Assembly (NCBI RefSeq): GCF_024172165.1
Contig: NZ_JAMZEB010000002.1
Location: 8,654,501 to 8,718,500, forward strand
Length of the DNA: 64,000 nucleotides
DNA from: Nonomuraea thailandensis
Lineage (GTDB): Bacteria > Actinomycetota > Actinomycetes > Streptosporangiales > Streptosporangiaceae
Reading direction: 5' to 3'
A program made the position numbers and the translations under genes. Positions 1-7,056 of this stretch are shown piece by piece. The notes below the pieces were generated by a model. It made no database searches and was not told the DNA's origin. It saw only the letters and a list, made by a program, of their open reading frames with translations. Position 1 is the stretch's first letter; every line of letters begins with the position of its first letter.

Positions 1-442
1 CGGCGCCGGACGAGATGTGCGTGATCAGCGCGGGCTTGCGGTCGCGGTAGACGGTCAGGAGCTGGTCGCGCAGGCTGATCTCCACCCGGTCGGCGCCGCC
101 GTTCGGCACCAGCGGGCGGCGGTGCGCCGACCGCTCCAGCGCCGCCCACACCCGCGAGCCGACCTCGCCCTGCGGCATGATCCTGCGGTGCTTCTGCAGC
201 GCCCACACGGCCATCTTGGTCTGCTCGTCGTAGACGCCGTTGATCTTCCCGAAGTAGTAGCGGCCCCGGTGCAGCTTCTCCTGCAGCACCTTGACGGCCA
301 TTCCCCGGTCTCCCGGCTTCAGCACGACCCCGGACACCTGACCGGCCTGGTCCGTGTGGTCGGCCGCAGCGGGAGCCGGAATCGCACAGACGGCGGCGGC
401 GGCGACGCCAAGAGCGGCTATTCTTTGAAGCTTTATCCTCAT
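1..442 (-). CDS. L,D-transpeptidase with peptidoglycan-binding domain, truncated by the window edge
   Basis: The reading frame opens at an ATG at 442 and runs off the left edge; about 147 residues are visible. Residues 1-28 look like a Sec signal peptide: basic MRIKLQR, a hydrophobic Ala-rich core, then an AxA site before ADHTD. Residues about 45-100 match the PG_binding_1 fold (KPGDRGMAVKVLQEKLH, then YDEQTKMAVWALQKH). After that, RVEISLRDQLLTVYRDRK is the start of a YkuD catalytic domain, whose Cys lies outside the window. The family makes 3-3 peptidoglycan cross-links outside the membrane, or resembles such enzymes. The signal peptide and domain order are seen; the catalytic residues are not. 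Confidence 0.85.
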   Translation of the reverse strand, partial: MRIKLQRIAALGVAAAAVCAIPAPAAADHTDQAGQVSGVVLKPGDRGMAVKVLQEKLHRGRYYFGKINGVYDEQTKMAVWALQKHRRIMPQGEVGSRVWAALERSAHRRPLVPNGGADRVEISLRDQLLTVYRDRKPALITHISSGA

Positions 443-538
443 AAATCAACGCCTACCCGCACCGCAGAGAATTCATGGCTTTTATCAAGCAAAGCCCCGG
501 CTAATAACCGGATCCCGGCTAAATCGGTTATTTCGTAT

Positions 539-1315
539 TTAGGCGTCACGTGCGCGGAGCAGCAGCCCGCCGCACACCAGCGCCGCCCCGGCCCAGGCCG
601 CGGCCACGCCCAGCCCCGCCCACGCGCCGATGGGCATGGCGGGCAGGGTCGTGGTGGCCTGGACGGCCAGCCCCGCGTTCATCGGCGACAACCTCCAGAG
701 CAGGCGCTGCACGTCCTCGTTCCTGATCATCAGGACGACCATCGGGAAGAGATAGATCAGCCCCAGCACGGCCCCCGCCGAGACCGCCGAGTCCCGCACG
801 GCCGTCGCCACGCCCGCGCTCAGCACCGCGATCAGCACCAGATAGAGCACCGACCCGGCCGCCGCCCGCAACGTGGGCCCGTCGGCGAGCGACAGCGGCG
901 GGTAGCCGTGCTCGGGAGTGAAGCCGTTGCCGGGCAGCAGCAGCCGCGCCACCAGCAGGGAGCCGAGCACGCCGAGCGCCCCCGCGGCCGACGTCAGCCC
1001 GGCGAGCAGGGCGGTCCTGGCGGCCAGCGCGGTCATCCGGCGCGGCATCGCCGTCAGGCTGGTGCGGACCATCCCCGTGCTGTACTCCCCGCAGACCGCC
1101 ACCACCGCCAGCAGCGCCACCAGCCCCTGTCCGAGCTGCACCCCGAACAGGCCGACGCGGGCGGCGTCCTGACCGCAGCCCGCCGACGGGCACTCCATCG
1201 CGCCGGCCGCGGCCGCGCTGCCCGCCACGGTCAGCGCGACGATCCCGATCAGCAGCCGGACGGGCCCCGGCACCGTGCGCAGCTTGGTCCACTCGGCGTG
1301 CAGTTCCCGCCTCAC
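539..1315 (-). CDS. ABC transporter permease (second of two)
   Basis: 258-residue membrane protein beginning MRRELHAEWTKLRT, the usual N-terminus of ABC-2-type permeases of actinobacterial drug or lipid exporters. About six hydrophobic segments follow, with the GEYSTGMVRTSL motif typical of the family after the second. The GTG start at 1315 overlaps the stop of the upstream permease (GTGA), so the two are translationally coupled. It is the last gene of a three-gene operon (ATPase, long permease, this one). The substrate cannot be read from the sequence. The adjacent divergent two-component system suggests induction by an envelope-acting signal (inference). Confidence 0.85.
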   Translation of the reverse strand: MRRELHAEWTKLRTVPGPVRLLIGIVALTVAGSAAAAGAMECPSAGCGQDAARVGLFGVQLGQGLVALLAVVAVCGEYSTGMVRTSLTAMPRRMTALAARTALLAGLTSAAGALGVLGSLLVARLLLPGNGFTPEHGYPPLSLADGPTLRAAAGSVLYLVLIAVLSAGVATAVRDSAVSAGAVLGLIYLFPMVVLMIRNEDVQRLLWRLSPMNAGLAVQATTTLPAMPIGAWAGLGVAAAWAGAALVCGGLLLRARDA

Positions 1316-2835
1316 GCGTCCCTCCCGTTCAGGCGGCGCACGGCCAGGCCGAGCGCGAGGGCCGCGTACGCGCACAACACCGCGAACCCGGCCCACGGCG
1401 GCAGCGGGAAGTACCCCATCGCGGGCACGTAGTGCGAGATCACCTGCTCGTACGCCGGCACGCTCTGCTGGATCGCGAAGCCGGCGGCCGGGGTGAGCCG
1501 CAGCAGCCAGCGCGACACCTCGTCGGGCAGGATGGACGCGGTCCCCAGCACGTACGGGACCACGAGCACCACGATCGCCGCGATGACCGCGGGCGCGCTG
1601 CGCCGGAACAGGGCGCCCAGCGCGAGGGCCAGCACGGCGGACACAGCGAGGACGCCCGCGGCGCCCACGATCACCCGCACCTCCGTGAGCGTGCTCACCG
1701 GCAGCGTGAAGATGCCGTTGCCGCGCAGCAGTCGCACCCCGAGCGGCACCGTGACGGCCGCTCCCACCAGCCCGGCGGCGAACGTGGCCGCGCCCACCAC
1801 CACGGCCTTGGCCACCAGCGTCCGGCCACGCCGCGGGCCGGCCAGCAGCGTCGTGCGGATCAGGCCGCGCCGGTACTCCGTCGTGACGAACAGCACCGCC
1901 ACCACGATCACCACGACGAGCGCGATCAGCGCGCCGGTCAGCGTCCGCTCGACGGTGCCCTCGGTCGTGTTGGGGGCGATGTCGCCCGTCCCGGTGATGG
2001 CGAACGTGCCGCCGTTCCTGGCGAGGCCGCCGGGGTGGTGCGGGGTGCCGTCCACGTCGTAGTCCACGCCGATGTCGTCCTGCTGCCACGTGCGGGACGT
2101 CGTGCCGCCGACGCTGACCTGGTCCACGAGCGCGGTGACCTCGCTGAAGCGGCCGGCCGTGGCCGTGCCGCCGAGCGGGTTGCTCTCCACCCGCACGTCC
2201 GGCGGCGAGGCGGCGAACAGGCCGATGCGCACCTTCGCGGGCAGCCCCTCCAGCCGGGCCGTGCCGACCGTGGACCACTGCCTCCCGTCGGCCGACTCCT
2301 CGCCGATGATCGTGTCCCTGGTGCGGCTCAGGCGCAGCCAGCGCGGCGATCCGGGCGACACGCCCCGCGGGCCGCCCGCCACGTCTTCGGTGAAGTCGTG
2401 CTGCATGCGCACGCCGTGGGCGCCGGTGACCATGACGGCGGCGTACGCGGCCCCCTGCTCGGTGCTCTCCTTGACCATGAGGCCCGCCTTCGCCCACGGC
2501 ACGACGCCGGGGACCACGTTCCGCACGCCGGGCGTCGCGTCGGGCAGGCGGATCTGGCCGCTCATGGAGCTCACCCTGGCGGTGATGGCGCCGTTGCCGT
2601 CCAGCGGCATGCTGACGAAGTAGAAGCGGTCGACGACCGCCGTGCCGTCGGGGCCCAGCGTCGGCGCCGGGCAGGGCACCTCGACCGGGCCCTTGCTGCA
2701 CGACGAGTAGCTGCCGGTGGCGAAGAGCACGCCCAGCCCGACGACGGCGAGGCAGGCGGCCACCAGCCCGGCCACCCAGCCGCGTACCGTCCTGAGCTTG
2801 GTCCACTCCGCGTGCAGCACGTGACGCAAGCTCAT
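1312..2835 (-). CDS. ABC transporter permease with an extracellular concanavalin-like (DUF1349-type) domain
   Basis: 507 residues. The N-terminus MSLRHVLHAEWTKLRT is almost the same as in the downstream permease. TM1 covers about 20-40, and the next membrane segment starts near 300 (GALIALVVVIVVAVLFV), leaving an extracellular insert of about 255 residues. Within it, WAKAGLMVKEST, AAVMVTGAHGVRMQ, RWLRLSRTRDTI and ADGRQWSTVGTARLEGLP read like the jelly-roll DUF1349/concanavalin-A-like fold, a glycan-binding type of domain. The C-terminal half has the remaining membrane segments with TEYRRGLIRTTLLAGP. Start and stop overlap both neighbours by 4 nt. The lectin assignment comes from motif memory and needs a profile search. 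Confidence 0.82.
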   Translation of the reverse strand: MSLRHVLHAEWTKLRTVRGWVAGLVAACLAVVGLGVLFATGSYSSCSKGPVEVPCPAPTLGPDGTAVVDRFYFVSMPLDGNGAITARVSSMSGQIRLPDATPGVRNVVPGVVPWAKAGLMVKESTEQGAAYAAVMVTGAHGVRMQHDFTEDVAGGPRGVSPGSPRWLRLSRTRDTIIGEESADGRQWSTVGTARLEGLPAKVRIGLFAASPPDVRVESNPLGGTATAGRFSEVTALVDQVSVGGTTSRTWQQDDIGVDYDVDGTPHHPGGLARNGGTFAITGTGDIAPNTTEGTVERTLTGALIALVVVIVVAVLFVTTEYRRGLIRTTLLAGPRRGRTLVAKAVVVGAATFAAGLVGAAVTVPLGVRLLRGNGIFTLPVSTLTEVRVIVGAAGVLAVSAVLALALGALFRRSAPAVIAAIVVLVVPYVLGTASILPDEVSRWLLRLTPAAGFAIQQSVPAYEQVISHYVPAMGYFPLPPWAGFAVLCAYAALALGLAVRRLNGRDA

Positions 2836-3749
2836 CGCGCCGCCCCCCTGAACTCCACGGCGTCCCTCGTCAGCTCCAGGTACGCCTCCTCCAGCGTCGC
2901 CCGGTGCGCGCTCACCTCCGAGAACGGCACCTGCCGCGCGCCGAGCAGCCGCACCACCTCCCCGGCTGGCATCCCGGAGACGACCACCGTGTCCCGCTCG
3001 CTGACCGTCACCGTCGCCCCGGCCCCGGCCAGCGCCGACATGGCCGCGGACCGGGCCGTGGTGCGCAGCGTCACCCGGTCCTGGGAGGCCGCGGCGATCA
3101 GCTCGGACACCGCGACGTCCGCGACCACCCGGCCGCGCCCCACCACCACGAGGTGGCCGGCGGTGTCCTCCAGCTCGCTCATCAGGTGGCTGGAGACCAG
3201 CACCGCGCGCCCCTCGGCGGCCAGCGACCGCAGGAACCCGCGGATCCACACGATGCCCTCCGGGTCCAGCCCGTTGAACGGCTCGTCCAGCATGAGCACC
3301 GGCGGGTCGCCCAGCAGGGCGGCGGCGATGCCCAGCCGCTGCCGCATGCCCAGCGAGAACCCGCCGGCCCTGCGCCTCCCCGCCGCCGTCAGCCCCACCA
3401 GCTCCAATGTCTCGTCCACGCGCCGCGCCCCCAGCCCCTGCGAGTGGGCCAGCCACAGCAGGTGGTTGCGTGCCGTGCGGCCCGGCTGCAGCGCGCCCGC
3501 GTCGAGCAGCGCGCCGACGTGGCTCAGCGGGCGGCGCAGGCTCCGGTACGTCCTGCCGCCCACCAGCGCGTGTCCCTCGTCAGGCGCGTCCAGGCCGAGC
3601 ACCACGCGCATCGTCGTGGACTTGCCCGCGCCGTTCGGCCCGACGAACCCGGTCACCTGGCCGGGCAGCACCGTGAACGTCATCCCGTCCAGCGCCGTCG
3701 TCTGGCCGAACCGCTTGCGCAGCCCGGTGACTTCGATGGTTGCTTCCAT
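2832..3749 (-). CDS. ABC transporter ATP-binding protein
   Basis: 305 residues, cytoplasmic. The Walker A motif GPNGAGKST is at 37-45, the signature is SLGMRQRLG, and Walker B is VLMLDEPFNGLDP, followed by the switch SSHLMSE. The C-terminal tail of about 80 residues is typical of DrrA/BcrA-like exporters of the ABC-2 class. It energises the two permeases downstream, with which it forms an overlapping operon (ATGA at 2832-2835). The start at 3749 gives the canonical MEATIEVTGLRKRFG opening. The 127 bp to the divergent kinase gene must hold both promoters. Confidence 0.9.
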   Translation of the reverse strand: MEATIEVTGLRKRFGQTTALDGMTFTVLPGQVTGFVGPNGAGKSTTMRVVLGLDAPDEGHALVGGRTYRSLRRPLSHVGALLDAGALQPGRTARNHLLWLAHSQGLGARRVDETLELVGLTAAGRRRAGGFSLGMRQRLGIAAALLGDPPVLMLDEPFNGLDPEGIVWIRGFLRSLAAEGRAVLVSSHLMSELEDTAGHLVVVGRGRVVADVAVSELIAAASQDRVTLRTTARSAAMSALAGAGATVTVSERDTVVVSGMPAGEVVRLLGARQVPFSEVSAHRATLEEAYLELTRDAVEFRGAAR

Positions 3750-3834
3750 GTCCAGGCACACTAGGCAGCGGGTGGCCGGGCGGTCGTCACGCCTGAGAGC
3801 GATTGTCGGGATCACTCTCGTCCGCGAGCTACCG

Positions 3835-3850
3835 TCCCTCCTGGGAGGGA
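3835..3850. promoter_or_regulatory. Inverted repeat upstream of the histidine kinase gene
   Basis: A 7-bp perfect inverted repeat, TCCCTCC, then TG, then GGAGGGA. It lies 26 bp before the chosen kinase start and inside the divergent promoter region shared with the ABC operon. It could be an operator for the response regulator, or a short hairpin whose right arm serves as a ribosome-binding site for the alternative start at 3850. Only the symmetry is seen. Confidence 0.3.
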
Positions 3851-3876
3851 TGCCATGCGGGGGCGGCGGGGAAACA

Positions 3877-5319
3877 ATGAGGTCCGTGGAGCGAGCGTAT
3901 GACCGGCGGGCGGCCGGGCCGGTGCCGCACGGCCGGTTCGGGGCGTGGGCGGGGCCGGTCCGGCGGTTCGCCGCGGCCCGGTACGCGCCGGTCGTGCTCG
4001 TCGCGCTGCTGGCGCTGGTGGGCGTGGCCCAGGCGGTCGCGCAGGCGGAGCACGGGCCCGGCCTGATCCTCTCGGACACCCAAGCCGTCCCGGCGGACGG
4101 CTCGCTCCCATCGGCCGGTGACTCGACGGGCGGGCCGTTCCCGTCGGCCGGCGAGACGGCAGGCGGCCCGTTCCCGTCGGCCGGTGACGCGGCGGGTGAC
4201 GCGGCGGGCGATGCCGGGGGCGGGGCCGGCACGCGGCTTCCGGCGGGCGGGCGCCCGGAACCGGTCCCGCAGGCCGTGCTCTTCCCGCTGCTCGCCCTGG
4301 GCACCACGCTGCCGCCGGCCCTCCTGTGGAACCGGCCCGCCACCGCCGGGCTCCTGGTCACGGGCGCGAGCCTGCTGTCGATCACGGCCTTCCACACCTT
4401 CACCCCCGCCGGGCTGGTCGCCCAGCTCGTCGCGGCCTACCGGTTCGGCGGGCCGCTGTGGCGTGCCGTGGCGCTCACCGTGCCGTTCCCCCTGCTGGCG
4501 GTGGCGGCGGAGGCGACCGGCCGGTCCGAGGGCCCGGTACGCCTGCTCTCGCTGCTGCTCGGCTGCCTGGCCCCGGCCGCGGCGCTGGCCGGGATCGCCC
4601 GCCGCGCCCGCCACCAGGCCAGGGCCGACACGGCCGCCCGGCAGGTCATCGCCGACAGCCTGCTGGAGCACACGGCCCGCGGCGAGCGCGCCCGCATCGC
4701 GAGGGAGCTGCACGACGTGGTCGCCCATCACATCTCCATGGTCGCCGTGCAGGCCGAGACCGCCCGGCTGGCCGTCCCCGGCATGCCCGCGGCGGGCGCG
4801 GAGCGGCTGCTGGCGATCGGCGACACCGCCAGGGCGGCGCTGACGGAGATGCGCCGGCTGCTCGGCGTCCTGCGCGAGGACGCGGAGGCGGAGACGACCT
4901 GGCGCCCGCAGCCCGGCCTGCGCCTGGACGAGCTGAACGAGCTGCTCGACGGGTCCCGCGAGGCGTCCGGGAACAACACCCGGCTGATCCTGCGGGGCGC
5001 GCCGGTGGAGCTCGATCCCGGCGTGGAGCTGGCCGCGTACCGGATCGTCCAGGAGGCGCTCACCAACGCCCGCCGCCACGCGCCCGGGGCGGCGGTGGAC
5101 GTGGAGCTCGACTACACCGGCGACACGCTGCGCCTGCGCGTCCGCGACAACGGCCCCGGCCCCGGCCCCGGGACGACAGCCGGAGAGGCGGCGGACGGGC
5201 ACGGGCTGGCCGGGATGCGGGAGCGGGCGGTGGCGGTCGGCGGCGAGCTGCGGACGGGGCCCGCGCCCGGCGGCGGTTTCCTGGTGGAGGCGCGCCTCCC
5301 CGGCAGGGACGCCTCGTGA
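3877..5319 (+). CDS. Two-component sensor histidine kinase (NarL/DesK-type, HisKA_3)
   Basis: 480 residues. TM1 is at about 37-57 (YAPVVLVALLALVGVAQA). A 70-residue Gly/Ser/Ala/Pro loop with SAGD repeats follows, then about four more membrane segments (132-245). The HisKA_3 box RARIARELHDVVAHHISM places the phospho-acceptor at H279. The HATPase half carries YRIVQEALTNARRHAP, DNGPGPG and GHGLAGMRERA. The start at 3877 has GGGGAAACA in front; an in-frame ATG at 3850 is an alternative that would add nine residues. It is translationally coupled to its response regulator. The promoter region is shared with the divergent ABC exporter, so it probably controls that exporter (inference). Confidence 0.88.
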   Translation: MRSVERAYDRRAAGPVPHGRFGAWAGPVRRFAAARYAPVVLVALLALVGVAQAVAQAEHGPGLILSDTQAVPADGSLPSAGDSTGGPFPSAGETAGGPFPSAGDAAGDAAGDAGGGAGTRLPAGGRPEPVPQAVLFPLLALGTTLPPALLWNRPATAGLLVTGASLLSITAFHTFTPAGLVAQLVAAYRFGGPLWRAVALTVPFPLLAVAAEATGRSEGPVRLLSLLLGCLAPAAALAGIARRARHQARADTAARQVIADSLLEHTARGERARIARELHDVVAHHISMVAVQAETARLAVPGMPAAGAERLLAIGDTARAALTEMRRLLGVLREDAEAETTWRPQPGLRLDELNELLDGSREASGNNTRLILRGAPVELDPGVELAAYRIVQEALTNARRHAPGAAVDVELDYTGDTLRLRVRDNGPGPGPGTTAGEAADGHGLAGMRERAVAVGGELRTGPAPGGGFLVEARLPGRDAS

Positions 5320-5975
5320 TCCGGGTCGTCATCGCCGACGATCACCTGGTGGTCCGCACGGGGTTCGCCGAGCTGCTCGACACCCAGCCGGACCTCGAGG
5401 TCGTCGGCACCGCCCCCGACGGCGCCGAGGCGGTGCGGATGTGCCGCGAGCTGTCCCCCGACGTCGTGCTCATGGACGTGCGCATGCCGGGTATGAGCGG
5501 CATCGAGGCCACCCGGCTGGTGGCGGGCCCCGAGGGGCCGCGGGTGCTCATCCTGACCACGTTCGACCTCGACGAGTACGTCTACGACGCCCTGCGCGCG
5601 GGCGCCAGCGGCTTCCTGCTCAAGGACGTCACGGCCGAGCGCCTCTTCGAGGCGGTCCGCGTGATCGCCGCCGGTGAAGCGCTGCTGGCCCCGGCCGTCA
5701 CCCGACGCCTGATCAGCGAGTTCGCCCGCCTGACGCCCGCGCGGGGCCGCCCCGACGCGGGCCTGTCGGCGCTCACCCCGCGCGAGACGCAGGTCCTGCG
5801 GCTGGTGGCCGAGGGCCTGTCGAACGTCGAGATCGCCGACCGCCTGGTGGTCACGGAGGAGACGGTCAAGACCCACGTGAGCCGCGTGCTGAACAAGCTG
5901 GGCCTGCGTGACAGGACCCAGGCCGTCGTCACCGCGTACGAGTCGGGCCTGGTCGTCCCCGGCGAACGCGGCTGA
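5316..5975 (+). CDS. LuxR/NarL-family response regulator
   Basis: 219 residues. The receiver domain shows IADDH near the N-terminus, phospho-acceptor D54 in VVLMDVRMPGMSG, and the LLKD lysine. The C-terminal helix-turn-helix is LTPRETQVLRLVAEGLSNVEIADRL...KTHVSRVLNKLGLRDR. The GTG start overlaps the kinase stop (GTGA), so kinase and regulator are made together. Likely targets are the divergent ABC operon at 539-3749 and its own promoter. Confidence 0.92.
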   Translation: MIRVVIADDHLVVRTGFAELLDTQPDLEVVGTAPDGAEAVRMCRELSPDVVLMDVRMPGMSGIEATRLVAGPEGPRVLILTTFDLDEYVYDALRAGASGFLLKDVTAERLFEAVRVIAAGEALLAPAVTRRLISEFARLTPARGRPDAGLSALTPRETQVLRLVAEGLSNVEIADRLVVTEETVKTHVSRVLNKLGLRDRTQAVVTAYESGLVVPGERG

Positions 5976-5992
5976 GCGGGCCCCGGCTCAGC
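5971..5992. terminator. Hairpin between convergent genes, overlapping both stop codons
   Basis: GCTGAGC, an 8-nt GGGCCCCG spacer, then GCTCAGC: a perfect 7-bp stem that includes the stop codons of the response regulator (+) and the AraC gene (-). There is no T-tract, as is common for high-GC actinobacterial terminators. Confidence 0.45.
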
Positions 5993-6947
5993 GGGTCAGG
6001 GCGGCCTCCCGCGGCTGGGCCGGGCAGGCCGTGCGGCGGTACCTGCCAGGAGCCATGCCGTACTCCCGCTTGAAGGCGTTGGCGAAGGCGAACTCCGAGC
6101 CGTACCCCACCCTGGCGGCGATCTCGCTCAGCGGCGCGTCGCCCTCCCGCAGCAGCCGGCCGGCGCTCGACAGGCGCCACCACGTCAGGTACGCCAGCGG
6201 CGGCTGCCCCACCAGCGCGGCGAACCGGCGCGCGAACGCCGCCCGCGACAGCCCCGCCCGCGTGCCCAGCTCGGCCACCGTCCACTGGCGGGCCGGGTCG
6301 CGGTGCATGGCGTCGAGCGCCGCGCTGACGGCCGGGTCGGCCAGCGCGGCGGCCCAGCCGGTGACCTCGCAGTGCCCGTGCTCGGCCGCGAACCAGGCCC
6401 GCAGGATGTACAGCAGCAGCATGTCGAGCAGGGACGACACGACGGTGTCCGCGCCCAGCCCCGGCCGGTGGATCTCGGCGCCCAGCAGCTCGACGGCGGC
6501 GCGCACCTCGGAGTGCAGGCCGGGCTGCGCCGGCAGGTGGACGAGGTCGGGCAGGTCGCGCAGGAGCGGGTGCGCCCGGCTGGGATCGAGGCGGTAACCG
6601 CCGCACAGCAGCACCGTGGCCGCGCCCTGCCCCTCCATCGAGGCCGAGGAGAACAGGCCGTCCTCGTCGGTGTACGGGTCGCAGGACGGCTCGGCCACCG
6701 GGGTGGCCGGGCTGTCGGCCATGGCGTAGCCGTGCCCGCGCGGGAAGAACACGACGTCTCCCGCGGACAACGCGACCGGCGGCCCGCCGGGCGGCAGCAG
6801 CCACGTGGCCCCGCGCAGGACCACCTGGAACCCGGCCGAACCGGGCGCCGCCGGGAAGCGCTGCCCCCAGGGCGCGCGCCACTCGATCCGGGCGGAACGG
6901 GGCCGGCCGGTCCGCATGACGGCGACCACGTCGCTGAGCACGTCCAT
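5988..6947 (-). CDS. AraC-family transcriptional regulator with cupin-type sensor domain
   Basis: 319 residues. The N-terminal half (about 1-185) reads as the Cupin_6 sensor of AraC-like activators: FQVVLRGATWLL, LSAGDVVFFPRGHGYAM, LLCGGYRLD, and HPLLRDLPDLVHLPA. The C-terminal half has two helix-turn-helix units: WTVAELGTRAGLSRAAFARRFAALVGQPPLAYLTWWR, then APLSEIAARVGYGSEFAFANAFKREYGMAPGRYR. It is divergent from the fused oxidoreductase at 7057, its most likely target. No Shine-Dalgarno is visible, and a TAGAGT lies 7 nt before the ATG, so the transcript may be leaderless. Confidence 0.9.
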   Translation of the reverse strand: MDVLSDVVAVMRTGRPRSARIEWRAPWGQRFPAAPGSAGFQVVLRGATWLLPPGGPPVALSAGDVVFFPRGHGYAMADSPATPVAEPSCDPYTDEDGLFSSASMEGQGAATVLLCGGYRLDPSRAHPLLRDLPDLVHLPAQPGLHSEVRAAVELLGAEIHRPGLGADTVVSSLLDMLLLYILRAWFAAEHGHCEVTGWAAALADPAVSAALDAMHRDPARQWTVAELGTRAGLSRAAFARRFAALVGQPPLAYLTWWRLSSAGRLLREGDAPLSEIAARVGYGSEFAFANAFKREYGMAPGRYRRTACPAQPREAALTR

Positions 6948-7056
6948 ACCGCGAACTCTAACCCGGAAGACGCTGACGTATGAATGGAAGACCTGAACGC
7001 ATTGGCCATCTCTTCATCTCTTCCTACGGTGTTCGTGCGACGAGAGGAGAGCGACG

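Noticed and set aside
1432..3876. Very long plus-strand open frame preceding the histidine kinase
   Set aside because: It is antisense to the ABC operon, has high-GC frame composition (His/Arg/Gly-rich) and no family motif; only the part from 3877 (or 3850) is a gene.
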